A stretch of 64,000 nucleotides of DNA, from the NCBI RefSeq assembly GCF_900129125.1, contig NZ_FQVJ01000009.1, positions 55,802 through 119,801 of the forward strand. The letters run 5' to 3'. The notes below the pieces were generated by a model. It saw nothing but the letters and a program-made list of their open reading frames with translations. It had not been told where the DNA came from and did no database searches. Positions 8,205-17,875 of this stretch are shown here, piece by piece. This stretch comes from Acidocella aminolytica 101 = DSM 11237. GTDB lineage: Bacteria; Pseudomonadota; Alphaproteobacteria; Acetobacterales; Acetobacteraceae. How positions within the stretch are numbered: position 1 is the first letter of the stretch; every line of letters starts with the position of its first letter. The position numbers and the translations under genes are program-made.

Positions 8205-9568
8205 AGCTGCTTTCCCCAGAGGCCTGGGCCGCGCATCAAGGGCATTTCATCGCGCTCTGGACGGACTCCTCCCACGCTTACGCCTTGTATGAGCCGGATG
8301 AGCTGGTGGCAGTGGAGCTGCAAGACGGCGCCTACCCAACCCTGCATTACCCCGGTGCCAACTGGTTCCAGCGTTTGGCCAAGGATCTGAACGGCCACAA
8401 AGCCACCGGCTTTACCGAGACCCGCACGGCGGTGGAGCATTTCCGCGAGCTGGATGGTCGCGCCCCCTGGCCTGACTTCAAGGCCCCGGAAGTTGAGGGT
8501 GTGCATCAGGTGGCGGTGGGGCCAATACATGCCGGGATCATCGAGCCGGGGCATTTCCGTTTCTCTGTGGTGGGGGACCAAGTGTTGAAGCTGGAGGCCC
8601 GGCTCGGATATGCGCATAAAGGCACGCTGGGGCTGATGCGCGGAAAATCCGCCCGGCAGGCGGCGCGTTATGCGGCCCGGATTTCGGGCGATTCCACGGT
8701 GGCGCACTCCATCGCCTTCGCCCGCGCGGCAGAGGAGGCGCTGGGAACGCAGGTGCCCGAGCGCGCTGTTTCCTTGCGTGCCTTAATGGCGGAGATGGAG
8801 CGTCTGGCCAACCATACCAGCGATATCGGCGCCATGGCGGGCGATGCCGGGTTCGCTTTTCTGGATTCTCGCTTTGCCTTGATACGTGAATATCTTTGCG
8901 CTGCCGCGCAGGTCGCCTTTGGCCACCGGCTGATGATGGATGTGGTGGTGCCGGGCGGCGTGGCCGGGGATCTGGCCGAAGGTGGGGCAGATGCGATGGA
9001 GGATGCGCTGCACGCGCTTGAGCAGGAATTGCCCAGCCTGACGCGCGTATTTGAGGATTACGCCAGTCTGCAGGACCGCGTGGTGGGCACGGGACTGGTG
9101 CCACCTGAACTTGCGGCTTCATATTTCGCGGGCGGCTATGTGGGGCGCGCCTCGGGCCAGAATCGTGATGCTCGGGTGATGCCGGGCTATCCGCCTTATG
9201 GGGAACTCGGCTTGGCGGTGCCGGTGGAACAGGATGGCGACGTGGCAGCCCGTATCAAGATCAGGCTGCGGGAAATCCCGGAAAGTATCCGGCTGATCCG
9301 CGTCATTCTCGAGGCGCTGCCTGAAGGCACGGTGGCGCTGGCGCCTAATGCCGCCAGTGGCATGGGGTTGGGGGTGGCGGAGAGCTTCCGCGGCCCCGTC
9401 TGGCATTGGCTGAAAATTGATAACGGGCAGATCCAGGACGCCTTTGTGGCGGATGCAAGCACCTTGCACTGGCCGCTTCTGGAACACGCAGCCACCACCG
9501 CCATTCTCGCGGATTTCCCGTTGATCAATAAATCGATCAACGGGTCTTACTCAGGCGTGGATTTGTAG
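8201..9568 (+). CDS. hyfG: HyfG/NuoCD-like large subunit lacking NiFe ligands
   Basis: A 455-aa protein with a NuoC-like N-terminal domain (~1-100) fused to a NuoD/hydrogenase large-subunit domain (~105-455). In catalytic group 4 NiFe hydrogenases the metal is held by RxCGxC and DPCxxC. Here the first site reads RISGDS (cysteine positions are S162 and S165) and the C-terminal site reads NGSYSG (S449 and G452). The flanking residues AHS and DFPLINKSI are preserved, so the fold is intact but nickel cannot bind in the known way. This matches 'energy-converting hydrogenase-related' (Ehr) complexes. Last gene of the unit; no small-subunit gene follows. Substrate unknown. Confidence 0.85.
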   Translation: MKLLSPEAWAAHQGHFIALWTDSSHAYALYEPDELVAVELQDGAYPTLHYPGANWFQRLAKDLNGHKATGFTETRTAVEHFRELDGRAPWPDFKAPEVEGVHQVAVGPIHAGIIEPGHFRFSVVGDQVLKLEARLGYAHKGTLGLMRGKSARQAARYAARISGDSTVAHSIAFARAAEEALGTQVPERAVSLRALMAEMERLANHTSDIGAMAGDAGFAFLDSRFALIREYLCAAAQVAFGHRLMMDVVVPGGVAGDLAEGGADAMEDALHALEQELPSLTRVFEDYASLQDRVVGTGLVPPELAASYFAGGYVGRASGQNRDARVMPGYPPYGELGLAVPVEQDGDVAARIKIRLREIPESIRLIRVILEALPEGTVALAPNAASGMGLGVAESFRGPVWHWLKIDNGQIQDAFVADASTLHWPLLEHAATTAILADFPLINKSINGSYSGVDL

Positions 9569-9573
9569 GCGCC

Positions 9574-10506
9574 TTACGCCCGCACGATGGACTGGGAATA
9601 AAGCGCGCTGCCATGCTCATCCACCAGCGAATAGTCCAACCGCCGGCCTGAAAGCCGGGCCACCATGAAGCCATGCGCGCCAGAGGCAAAGCCGCCGCGA
9701 ATCGCGGGCTCCGGCTGGTAGGTCTCGGACCCTGCGCCGGTGCAGACGTAAGAAATGCCGTCCATCTTCACCGCCTGTAAAAGATGGTCATGCCCGCAAA
9801 CATAAATTGGCACATGATGTTTTTGCAGAATGGGATTCACCCGCGCGATCATGTCTGGCTGGTCATGGTCATACCCATCAGCATCAGACTGCGCGGTATA
9901 GATCGGGTGATGCCCGATCACGATATTCCACTCCGCCGTCGAGGCGGTGAGCTTCGCGTCCAGCCAGTCGAGCTGTTCCTGGCTGTTCTGCCCGTCCACC
10001 GCGACGCGGGTGCCGTAATATTTTTTGATGAAGGGTGAAGTATCCAGGTAGTAAAACGCCGCTGTGGCGCTGCCGGGTAGGGTGGCGGTTTCCATGTAAT
10101 AGCGGGCAGGCAACTGCCAGCGCTGGCTGTGCTTGGTGTAATCCAGCTGCGCTTGCACATTGCCACGGTAATCATGGTTGCCGAGCGTCACTTTCCATGG
10201 CGTCTGCAGCGAGGACGCGGTGTATACATCCTCGAACGAGCTTTTCCATTGTGGGTCGGAAACTGACTCCACCCCGTTCTCGTAGAAATTATCTCCCACC
10301 GAGACAGTGTGCAGGCTGCCGATCTCCTGCGCCGTGCGGCCCATCTGGCGGGCCACGGCGCGTTGGTGATGATAGCCATGCCGCCCCCAATCCCCGACTA
10401 GCAGGAAGGAGATGGACGCGTCCTCGGCATTGGCGGGGCGGGCCAGCGCGGCGCCGGCGCCCAGAACGGCGCTGGTGGTGGTGAATTGGCGGCGTGTCAG
10501 ATTCAT
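9574..10506 (-). CDS. Tat-exported metallophosphoesterase (acid phosphatase-like)
   Basis: A 310-aa calcineurin-like phosphoesterase. The N-terminus has the twin-arginine signal TRRQFTTTSAVLGAGAAL followed by an Ala-rich cleavage region near RPANA. Motifs GDWG (~40), GDNF (~74), GNHD (~107), GHHP (~200) and GHDH (~240) supply the dinuclear metal ligands of purple-acid-phosphatase-like enzymes. ATG 10506 is chosen because AGGAG lies about 7 nt upstream and the Tat motif is then near the start; an in-frame ATG at 10572 would place 22 extra residues before it. It is probably periplasmic. It converges on the hyf unit with only 5 nt between stops. Natural substrate unknown. Confidence 0.8.
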   Translation of the reverse strand: MNLTRRQFTTTSAVLGAGAALARPANAEDASISFLLVGDWGRHGYHHQRAVARQMGRTAQEIGSLHTVSVGDNFYENGVESVSDPQWKSSFEDVYTASSLQTPWKVTLGNHDYRGNVQAQLDYTKHSQRWQLPARYYMETATLPGSATAAFYYLDTSPFIKKYYGTRVAVDGQNSQEQLDWLDAKLTASTAEWNIVIGHHPIYTAQSDADGYDHDQPDMIARVNPILQKHHVPIYVCGHDHLLQAVKMDGISYVCTGAGSETYQPEPAIRGGFASGAHGFMVARLSGRRLDYSLVDEHGSALYSQSIVRA

Positions 10507-10598
10507 GACGGCTCCTGATGCTACCGGCGCCCTGTAGCAAACGCTACGAACCCGTGTGTGAGACAATTCCATGACAAGCGGAAAAGCCTTGCCGAGGC

Positions 10599-11891
10599 TC
10601 AGGCCGTAACCGCTTCATCGAGCTTTAAAACCTCGCCCGCCAGATACAGGCTGCCACAGATCAGCACGCGGGTGGGGGCGGTAATCTGTGCCAGTGCGCC
10701 ACGCAAATCCGGCCCCGGCACGGCATGCCCGCCTGATGCTTCAATGATCTGCGCCACCGGTAAGGCCAAATGCTGCTCCGGCTCCTCCACTGCATAAAGG
10801 CAAGCAGCATGAGGGGCGATGATGCGGATGAACTCCGCCACGTCCTTGGATTGCTTCATGCCCAGAATCACGGTGGTGGGCGTGCCCCACGCCTGCAACT
10901 GCTGGGCCAGAATTTCTGCACCGCCGGGGTTATGCGCGCCATCCAGCCACAAGTCCGACCCTCGCGGCAGCATCGCCGCCAGCTTGCCCTGGAGCTTTTG
11001 CAGCCGGGCGGGCCATTCAGCCGCCCGTAAGCCCGCCGCCATGGCTTGCGGCGTGATGCTGAACCCGGCCGCGCGCAATGCGGTGAGGGCAATGCCCGCA
11101 TTCTCAATCTGGTGCGGTCCGGTCAACGCCGGGCGAGGCAGAGCGATGCCGTCGAAAATCATGCCCGTGGCGATGGAGTCCACCGCCCATTCCAGCCCCC
11201 GGCGCAGGTGCGGCGCTCCTTTCTGCGCGGCCTCGGCGGCAATGCGCGCCAGCACTTCGGCGGGCTGGTAACCGGTCACAACCGGGATGCCGGGCTTGAT
11301 GATCCCGGCTTTCTCTCCCGCGATCAGCTCCAGCGTGTTGCCCAGAAAATCCTGATGGTCGAGCGAGATGGACGTGATGGCGCAGGCGGTGGGGGAGACG
11401 ACATTGGTGGCGTCCAGCCGCCCGCCCAAACCGACCTCGATGATGCACAAATCCGCCGGTATCCGCGAGAACAGCCAGAGCGCGGCGGCGGTGATGGCCT
11501 CGAACACCGTGATTTGGTTAGCTTGGTTCGCGGCCTCAATCGCATCCAGCGCCTCGGCCAGTTGCGTATCCGTGGCCAGCTTGCCCGCAAGCCGGATCCG
11601 CTCATTGAACCGCACCAGATGCGGAGAGGTGAAAACATGGGCCTTCAGCCCCGCCGCCTCGGCCACGGCGCGCGCCAGGGCGCAGACGGAGCCCTTGCCG
11701 TTGGTGCCCGCCACATGGACCACCGGCGGAAGATGTTTTTCAGGCGCGCCGAGATCCGCCAGCAGCCGTTCCAGTCGGTCGGTTTTGAGGTCGATCATGC
11801 GCGGGTAGAGCTTGTGCAGACGCTCCAGCGCCGCGCTGACTTTCAGCCGGGCGCCTGTGGCTCCGGCCTCGCGGTGCAACTCGTTGGTCAA
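10599..11891 (-). CDS. folC: Bifunctional folylpolyglutamate synthase / dihydrofolate synthase
   Basis: A 430-aa Mur-ligase-family enzyme that adds glutamate to dihydropteroate and to folates. The P-loop GTNGKGSVCALA is at ~63-74, followed by FTSPHLVRFNERIR, the characteristic folate-loop segment, then EVGLGGRLDATNVV and LDHQDFLG. Length is normal. The start ATG 11891 overlaps the accD stop by 4 nt, giving the accD-folC arrangement common in proteobacteria. Confidence 0.93.
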   Translation of the reverse strand: MTNELHREAGATGARLKVSAALERLHKLYPRMIDLKTDRLERLLADLGAPEKHLPPVVHVAGTNGKGSVCALARAVAEAAGLKAHVFTSPHLVRFNERIRLAGKLATDTQLAEALDAIEAANQANQITVFEAITAAALWLFSRIPADLCIIEVGLGGRLDATNVVSPTACAITSISLDHQDFLGNTLELIAGEKAGIIKPGIPVVTGYQPAEVLARIAAEAAQKGAPHLRRGLEWAVDSIATGMIFDGIALPRPALTGPHQIENAGIALTALRAAGFSITPQAMAAGLRAAEWPARLQKLQGKLAAMLPRGSDLWLDGAHNPGGAEILAQQLQAWGTPTTVILGMKQSKDVAEFIRIIAPHAACLYAVEEPEQHLALPVAQIIEASGGHAVPGPDLRGALAQITAPTRVLICGSLYLAGEVLKLDEAVTA

Positions 11892-12748
11892 GCGGCTTTC
11901 TTGTTGGCGGTGGCCAGGGAGATGAGCCGCGCGAGTGTTTCGGTCAGTTCACCGCGTTTCACCACCATGTCGATAATGCCATGCTGGTGCAGATATTCAG
12001 CGCGCTGGAAGCCTTCGGGAAGTTTTTCGCGCACGGTCTGCTCAATCACACGCGCCCCCGCGAAGCCGATTAACGTGCCCGGTTCGGCGATCTGGATATC
12101 ACCCAGCATCGCGAAGGAGGCCGTAACGCCGCCGGTGGTCGGGTCCGTCAGCACCACGATGTAAGGCAGCCCGGCTTCCTTCACCATCTGGCTGGCGATG
12201 ATGGAGCGCGGCATCTGCATGAGGCTGATGGCGCCTTCCTGCATCCGCGCACCGCCGGAGGCGGTGTAGACAATCAGCGGGGCGTTCTGTAGCACGGCCA
12301 GCCTTGCGGCGGCCACCAGCCCTTCACCCACGGCGGAGCCCATGGAGCCGCCCATGAACTCAAAAGACATTGCCGCCACAACCGTATTGGCGCCGCCCAC
12401 CGTGCCGTGGGCCACCAGAATTGCGTCATCCTGCTTGGTTCTGTCGCGGGCATCCTTCAGCCGGTCGGCATAGCGCTTCTGGTCGCGGAATTTCAGCGGG
12501 TCCGGCACGGCTTTTGGCAGCTCGATCTTGGTGAAGGAACCATCATCGAAGGTCCAGGCCAGCCGGTCCTGCGCGGTGGCGCGCATATGGTGGCCGCAAT
12601 GCGGACAGACCTTTTTGGCTGCCGCCAGCTCGGTATGAAAAATCATCTGCTGGCAGGAGGGGCATTGATGCCACAGATTATCCGGTGCCTCCTTGCGGCC
12701 AAGCAAGGTGCGGATTTTGGGGCGGACATATTCGGTGAGCCAGCTCAT
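11888..12748 (-). CDS. accD: Acetyl-CoA carboxylase carboxyltransferase subunit beta
   Basis: A 286-aa AccD that, with AccA, transfers the carboxyl group from biotin to acetyl-CoA, the first committed step of fatty acid synthesis. The N-terminal four-cysteine zinc ribbon (CPSC ... CPHC, ~28-52) is complete, and the carboxyltransferase core includes GGSMGSAVGEG, SGGARMQEGA and TTGGVTASFAMLGD. Normal length (about 280-305). It is the first gene of an operon with folC, which it overlaps. Confidence 0.95.
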   Translation of the reverse strand: MSWLTEYVRPKIRTLLGRKEAPDNLWHQCPSCQQMIFHTELAAAKKVCPHCGHHMRATAQDRLAWTFDDGSFTKIELPKAVPDPLKFRDQKRYADRLKDARDRTKQDDAILVAHGTVGGANTVVAAMSFEFMGGSMGSAVGEGLVAAARLAVLQNAPLIVYTASGGARMQEGAISLMQMPRSIIASQMVKEAGLPYIVVLTDPTTGGVTASFAMLGDIQIAEPGTLIGFAGARVIEQTVREKLPEGFQRAEYLHQHGIIDMVVKRGELTETLARLISLATANKKAA

Positions 12749-12805
12749 GAGGCAGGGAATTAACCTGTTTACGCCGGAAAGGGAAGATTCCTGCGCGGCG
12801 GCGCT

Positions 12806-14191
12806 TCAGGCCACCTTATCTTCCGCCGCGCCAATGCCAAGCTGCTTTAGCTTGCGGTGCAGGGCGCTGCGCTCCATGCCCACAAAATTCGCCGTGCGGG
12901 AAATATTGCCGCCGAACCGCAAAAGCTGGGCCTGCAGATATTGTGTCTCGAACACATCCCGCGCTTCGCGCAGCGGCAGAGACATCACATCCGCCGCCGG
13001 GTCGATCGCCAAAGCCCGTGGGGCGTGGGCGGCGAGCTCGGTGGGCAGATGCTCCGCATGGAACAACTCGCCCGGCTCATTAGAGCGCATGATCATCAGC
13101 CAGTCCATTACATTGCGCAGCTGGCGCACATTGCCCGGCCAGTCATGCGCCTGTAGCGCCGCTACCGCGTCCGAGGCCAAGCTGCGCGGCGGCAGACCGG
13201 AAATTTCAGCCGCATGGTGCAGGAAATAGCTAGCCAGCGCCGGAATATCCTCGCGCCGCTCCTTCAAGGCGGGCACGCGCAGAGGCACCACGGCGAGGCG
13301 GTAATAAAGATCCTCCCGGAACCGTCCTTCGGTGATCTCGGTCTGCAGGTCCTTCACGGTGGTGGCCAGAACGCGGATATCCACCTTCACTCGAGTTGTG
13401 CCGCCCACGCGATCAAAGCTCTGGTCCTGCAACACGCGGGCGATTTTGCTTTGCATTTCCGGCGGCAGTTCAGAGACTTCATCCAGCAGCAGCGTGCCGC
13501 CATGGGCGCGTTCCAGCACGCCCAGCTTGCGAGGGCTGTTCGGCCCGGCCTCAACCCCGAACAACTCGGCCTCGAACTTCTCCGGCGCCAGAATGGCACT
13601 GTTCATCACCACGAATGGCCCATCCGCCCGGCGGGATTTGGCGTGGATCATCCGCGCCACAATCTCCTTGCCAGCCCCTGGCGGGCCAGAAATCAGCACG
13701 CGCGAGCCGGTGGGGGCCACTTTTTCCACTGCGTTGCGCAGGCTGGCAATGCCATGGCCCTCGCCGGTCAGCTTGGTGTCGTTGCCCACGCGCAGGCGCA
13801 GCTCGGCATTTTCATGCTCCAGCTTGGCGGCCTCCAACGCGCGTTTAACCACCAGCAGCAGCCGGTCGGAATTGAAGGGTTTTTCGATGAAGTCATAGGC
13901 CCCGCGCTGAATCGCGGCGACTGCGGTTTCAATGGTGCCATGGCCGGAGATCATTACCACCGGCACGCGCGGCACCTCCTGGTGCAGCACGTCCAGAATC
14001 CCGATTCCATCCAGTTTGGAGCCTTGCAGCCACACATCGAGAATCACGAGATTCGGGCGCCGGGCGCGATAGGCGGTCAGCGCCTCGTCCGATGTGCCGG
14101 CACAACGCGCCTCATAGCCTTCATCCTTGAGAATCGCTTCGACAAGCATACGGATATCCGGCTCGTCATCCACGATCAGAATCTCGGTCAT
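12806..14191 (-). CDS. ntrX: NtrX-type response regulator
   Basis: A 461-aa regulator with a receiver domain (phospho-acceptor Asp52 in LDVW), a central AAA+ domain with Walker A GPPGAGKE, and a Fis-type helix-turn-helix at the C-terminus (SRTANFVGMERSALHRKLKQ). The GAFTGA loop that contacts sigma54 is replaced by GPNSPRK, as is usual for alphaproteobacterial NtrX proteins, so it probably does not act as a standard sigma54 activator. Partner of NtrY, whose stop overlaps its start by 4 nt. NtrYX responds to nitrogen, redox and envelope signals in related bacteria. Last gene of the dusB-ntrBCYX block. Confidence 0.93.
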   Translation of the reverse strand: MTEILIVDDEPDIRMLVEAILKDEGYEARCAGTSDEALTAYRARRPNLVILDVWLQGSKLDGIGILDVLHQEVPRVPVVMISGHGTIETAVAAIQRGAYDFIEKPFNSDRLLLVVKRALEAAKLEHENAELRLRVGNDTKLTGEGHGIASLRNAVEKVAPTGSRVLISGPPGAGKEIVARMIHAKSRRADGPFVVMNSAILAPEKFEAELFGVEAGPNSPRKLGVLERAHGGTLLLDEVSELPPEMQSKIARVLQDQSFDRVGGTTRVKVDIRVLATTVKDLQTEITEGRFREDLYYRLAVVPLRVPALKERREDIPALASYFLHHAAEISGLPPRSLASDAVAALQAHDWPGNVRQLRNVMDWLMIMRSNEPGELFHAEHLPTELAAHAPRALAIDPAADVMSLPLREARDVFETQYLQAQLLRFGGNISRTANFVGMERSALHRKLKQLGIGAAEDKVA

Positions 14192-16419
14192 CGGGCAGGC
14201 AACTCCTTCGCTTCCTCCACCATCGCATCCTCCGGCAAGGCCGGTAAAATCAGAGACACTTCAGCGCCGGTTCCGCCCGGCGCAGTTTTCAGTTCAAGCC
14301 GCCCACCATGGTCCTCCATGATCTTGGCGACAATGGCAAGCCCCAGCCCCGTGCCTTTCGGTTTATGGGTCACATAAGGCTCGGTCAGCCGGTCACGTCC
14401 GGTCTCCGGCAGCCCGATCCCGTCATCGGTCACGCTCAGCACCGCCATGCTGCCTTTCTGGTGCAGGCGCAGCGTAACATGCCGCGCGCCCTGGCGCATG
14501 GTCACGGCATCGGCGGCGTTTTGCAGCAGGTTGGTCAATGCCTGGCCAATCAGCCGTCGGTCGCAGGAGGCCCGCAGCGGCTTGTCGATGACCACATTCC
14601 ATTCAATGTCCCGGTTTGCAACGCGTTGCAGCACCATCGCCTCGCGGGCCAGTCGCTCCAGCGATTGGGGGCGCATTACCGGCTGCGGCATCCGGGCGAA
14701 GGTGGAGAATTCGTCCACCATCCGTCCAATATCCCCCACATGCCGCACAATGGTCTCGGCGCATTGGGTGAAGCTCTCCGGGTCGGAGGTGATTTCCTTG
14801 GCGAAGCGCCGCTTCAGCCGCTCGGCCGAGAGCTGGATGGGGGTAAGCGGGTTCTTGATTTCATGCGCGATCCGCCGCGCCACATCGGCCCAGGCGGCCT
14901 TGCGTTGGGCGGACATCAGCTCCGTCACGTCATCGAAAGTCACGATGAACCCGTCCGCGACATTTTCATTCATCTCCGCACCAATCCGTACCAGCAGCAC
15001 GCGCTTACTCGCCCCGGCGCCATGCTCGATCTGCGCCGTGGCGGCGCGTTCCGGGGCGGCCATCACGGCTGCTATAAGAGGCGCGAATTCTGGCACGACT
15101 TCGGCAAGAGGCTGGCCAGTCTGCGGCAAAAGGTCGAGCCGCAGCAATTCGGAGGCCGCGCGGTTCGGCAACTCGATCCGCCCCTTGGTATCCAGCCCGA
15201 TCACTCCGGCGGACACGCCCGCCAGAACCGTCTCTGTAAAGCGGCGGCGTTCATCGAGTTGGTCGTTCATGTCCAGCAGCGCTTTATGCTGGGCGGCGAG
15301 CTGCGCGGTCATGCGGTTGAACGCGCGGGAGAGCCCGGCCATCTCATCGCCGGTATTACGCTCGGGCACCTGCACATCCAGGTCGCCATCGCGCACAGTT
15401 TCCGCCGCACGGATCAGATGCCCCAGTGGCTTGGCGATCTGGTTGGCGATAACCAGCCCAAAGCCGATCAATGCCGAAAGCACCAGCAGCGTCAGCACGG
15501 CAATGATCATCGCGAAGGAGATTTCAAGCTGCGAGCGGTTGCGGGCAAGGCGTTGATATTCCGCCACCGCCTGCTTAGTCTTGCTCACATGGTCCAGAAT
15601 CGCTGGGTCGATCGGCTTTTCCACCATCAGCATCAGCGGCGGGGTGATGTCGAGCTTGATCACCGCCTGCTCCACTGTGCTGCCGGGCGGGCTGATCACC
15701 GGCACCTGCCCGCTATTGGCCTGGGCGATGGCGTTATGGTTCGGAATACTGGCGGCAATGCCCGCGAATAGCCCGGCTGAGGCAATCACCTGCCCGCTCA
15801 GCGGGTCAAAAATCACCGCCTGGGTCAGGCCGCGGGTTGAGGTCTGGGAGACCAGATAAGAGGCGAATTCGTTGGGGTTGCCAAAAAACACCGACCCCGC
15901 TTGGGAGAGATCGTTGGCCATGGCCAGCGCGTCCAGCCTGATATCGTTCTCATGTTCCGAGAGATAGCCTTGCGCGACTTGGTCGCTCTCAGCCAGGGCT
16001 GTCTGCACCCGGTTATTAAACCAGGCCTGCACGCCGAAATTAAAGAACACGATAGCGAACACCGCTACCAGAATCGCAGGCACCGCCGCCACGCCGCCAA
16101 ACAGCAGCACTAGCCGTACATGCAGCCGGGCCCCCGCCGCGCCACGCCGATGCTCCAGCACGACGCGAGTCACGCGCCCGGCCAGCACCAGAATCAGCAG
16201 CAGCAGCGCCGCGAAATCCGCCACGATTAGTCCAACCGCCGTCCCCGAATGCAGGGACAGATGCACCCGCCCGGCCAGCAGCGCGAAGGTGACAATGCCC
16301 AGCACCAGCGCCACGGAGGCGACCAGCAGCGTCGCCACGCGCCCGAGCATCAGATCCACCGCCCAGGCAAGCCTGGAGCGTGCGGGAGGCTTTTCAGATT
16401 GTGGCAGTTGGCCGCTCAT
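14188..16419 (-). CDS. ntrY: NtrY-type sensor histidine kinase
   Basis: A 743-aa membrane sensor kinase. Predicted helices lie near residues 28-50, 60-80 and 102-128, with a fourth at about 300-326 closing a periplasmic domain of ~170 residues. Then follow HAMP (~327-380), PAS (~390-500), HisKA with phospho-acceptor His519 in [13 protein letters not shown], and a HATPase domain ending in GTGLGLAIV. Start overlaps the ntrC stop and its end overlaps ntrX, so all are co-translated. It phosphorylates NtrX and can cross-talk with NtrC in related species. Confidence 0.93.
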   Translation of the reverse strand: MSGQLPQSEKPPARSRLAWAVDLMLGRVATLLVASVALVLGIVTFALLAGRVHLSLHSGTAVGLIVADFAALLLLILVLAGRVTRVVLEHRRGAAGARLHVRLVLLFGGVAAVPAILVAVFAIVFFNFGVQAWFNNRVQTALAESDQVAQGYLSEHENDIRLDALAMANDLSQAGSVFFGNPNEFASYLVSQTSTRGLTQAVIFDPLSGQVIASAGLFAGIAASIPNHNAIAQANSGQVPVISPPGSTVEQAVIKLDITPPLMLMVEKPIDPAILDHVSKTKQAVAEYQRLARNRSQLEISFAMIIAVLTLLVLSALIGFGLVIANQIAKPLGHLIRAAETVRDGDLDVQVPERNTGDEMAGLSRAFNRMTAQLAAQHKALLDMNDQLDERRRFTETVLAGVSAGVIGLDTKGRIELPNRAASELLRLDLLPQTGQPLAEVVPEFAPLIAAVMAAPERAATAQIEHGAGASKRVLLVRIGAEMNENVADGFIVTFDDVTELMSAQRKAAWADVARRIAHEIKNPLTPIQLSAERLKRRFAKEITSDPESFTQCAETIVRHVGDIGRMVDEFSTFARMPQPVMRPQSLERLAREAMVLQRVANRDIEWNVVIDKPLRASCDRRLIGQALTNLLQNAADAVTMRQGARHVTLRLHQKGSMAVLSVTDDGIGLPETGRDRLTEPYVTHKPKGTGLGLAIVAKIMEDHGGRLELKTAPGGTGAEVSLILPALPEDAMVEEAKELPAR

Positions 16420-17873
16420 CCCACCCGGCGCTGCACGCCAATCCCGTGCTCACGGATTTTCTTGCGCAGCGTGTTGCGGTTCAGCCCCAGTAGCGCCGCG
16501 GCGCGGATCTGGTTGCCGCGCGTTTCCGCCAGCGTCATGCGGATCAGCGGGCGTTCCAGCTCCGCCAAGGCTCGCTCATACAGCACGCCTTCCTCGCCGG
16601 ATTCCCGCAAGGAGGTCAGCAGCCGGGCAATATGGCGTTCCACCACCGAGGACATATTGTCGCTGTCCTCACCGGGGTTGGCGGCCACGGGTTCTTCAGG
16701 CGGAGCATATTCTGTGAACTCCTGGGTGATAATTTCCTCGGAGATCACCGGCTGAGGCACCAGTGCGGCGAGGCGGCGGATCAGATTTTCCAGCTCGCGC
16801 ACATTCCCTGGCCAGCGGTAGGACGAGAGCAGCGCCATGGCCGCCGGCTCAACGGTTTTGGCGGGTAGCCCCTCGGACTGCGCCTTGTTGAGGAAATGCT
16901 GCGCCAGCACGGGAATATCATCAGGCCGTTCCCGCAGAGGCGGCAACCGGATTGGCACCACGTTGAGCCGGTAGAACAAATCCTCGCGGAACTGGCCGGA
17001 GCGGATCAGCGCGCGCAAATCCCGGTGGGTGGCCGCGACAATCCGCGCATTGGCGCGGATCGGCTGGCGCCCGCCCACAGTGGTGAACTCGCCCTCCTGT
17101 AACACGCGCAGCAGGCGGGTCTGGGCCTCTGGCGGCATATCGCCGATTTCGTCCAGAAACAAGGTGCCACCCGCCGCCTGCTCAAACCGGCCGATATGCC
17201 GGTTGGTAGCCCCGGTAAAGGCGCCGCGTTCATGGCCGAACAGTTCGCTTTCAATGAGCTCGCGCGGGATCGCCGCCATATTGATCGCCACGAACGGCCC
17301 GGTGCGGCGGCGGCCATAATCGTGCAGAGCGCGGGCCACCAGCTCTTTCCCCGCGCCGGATTCACCGTTGATCATCACGGTCAGGTCCGTGGTGGTGAGG
17401 CGCGCGATGATCCGGTAAATCTCCTGCATCGCCGGTGAACGGCCGATCAGTGGCATCGGCTCGTCGGACACCGCTTTTGGCGTTTCAGCCTGCGCGGCAA
17501 TCACTAGCGGCTGTTTCAGCGCCCGGTCCACCACCGCCAGCAGGTCCGTGAGGTCAAACGGCTTGGGCAGATATTCAAACGCGCCACGCTGGGTGGCCTG
17601 GACGGCGGTGGTCAGCGTGCTTTGCGCGCTCATCACGATCACCGGCAGCTCCGGGCGGATCCGGCGGATGCGCGGAATCAGGTCCAGCCCGTTTTCATCC
17701 GGCATGATCACGTCAGTAATCACGACATCTCCTTCGCCATCCTCCACCCATCGCCAGAGCGTCGCGGCGGAGGAGGTGGCGCGCACCTGATATCCGGCCC
17801 GGCCCAGCGCCTGAGTCAGAACGGTACGGATGGAGCGGTCGTCATCGGCGACAAGAACGGTGGGAAGCGTCAT
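16416..17873 (-). CDS. ntrC: Nitrogen regulation protein NtrC (sigma54 activator)
   Basis: A 485-aa nitrogen response regulator with a receiver domain (Asp54 in [11 protein letters not shown]), an AAA+ domain with Walker A GESGAGKE (170-177), a complete sigma54-contacting GAFTGA loop (217-222) and a C-terminal Fis HTH ([20 protein letters not shown]). Phosphorylated by NtrB under nitrogen limitation, it activates sigma54 promoters of nitrogen assimilation genes. The gene lies 2 nt after ntrB and overlaps ntrY. Confidence 0.95.
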   Translation of the reverse strand: MTLPTVLVADDDRSIRTVLTQALGRAGYQVRATSSAATLWRWVEDGEGDVVITDVIMPDENGLDLIPRIRRIRPELPVIVMSAQSTLTTAVQATQRGAFEYLPKPFDLTDLLAVVDRALKQPLVIAAQAETPKAVSDEPMPLIGRSPAMQEIYRIIARLTTTDLTVMINGESGAGKELVARALHDYGRRRTGPFVAINMAAIPRELIESELFGHERGAFTGATNRHIGRFEQAAGGTLFLDEIGDMPPEAQTRLLRVLQEGEFTTVGGRQPIRANARIVAATHRDLRALIRSGQFREDLFYRLNVVPIRLPPLRERPDDIPVLAQHFLNKAQSEGLPAKTVEPAAMALLSSYRWPGNVRELENLIRRLAALVPQPVISEEIITQEFTEYAPPEEPVAANPGEDSDNMSSVVERHIARLLTSLRESGEEGVLYERALAELERPLIRMTLAETRGNQIRAAALLGLNRNTLRKKIREHGIGVQRRVG

Positions 17874-17875
17874 AC

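Noticed and set aside
3472..9568. Interpretation as a functional hydrogenase-4
   Set aside because: The large subunit lacks all NiFe ligands, and no maturation or small-subunit genes adjoin it.
14308..15771. 487-codon plus-strand frame
   Set aside because: It lies wholly antisense to ntrY and has His/Gln/Arg-rich composition typical of mirror frames.
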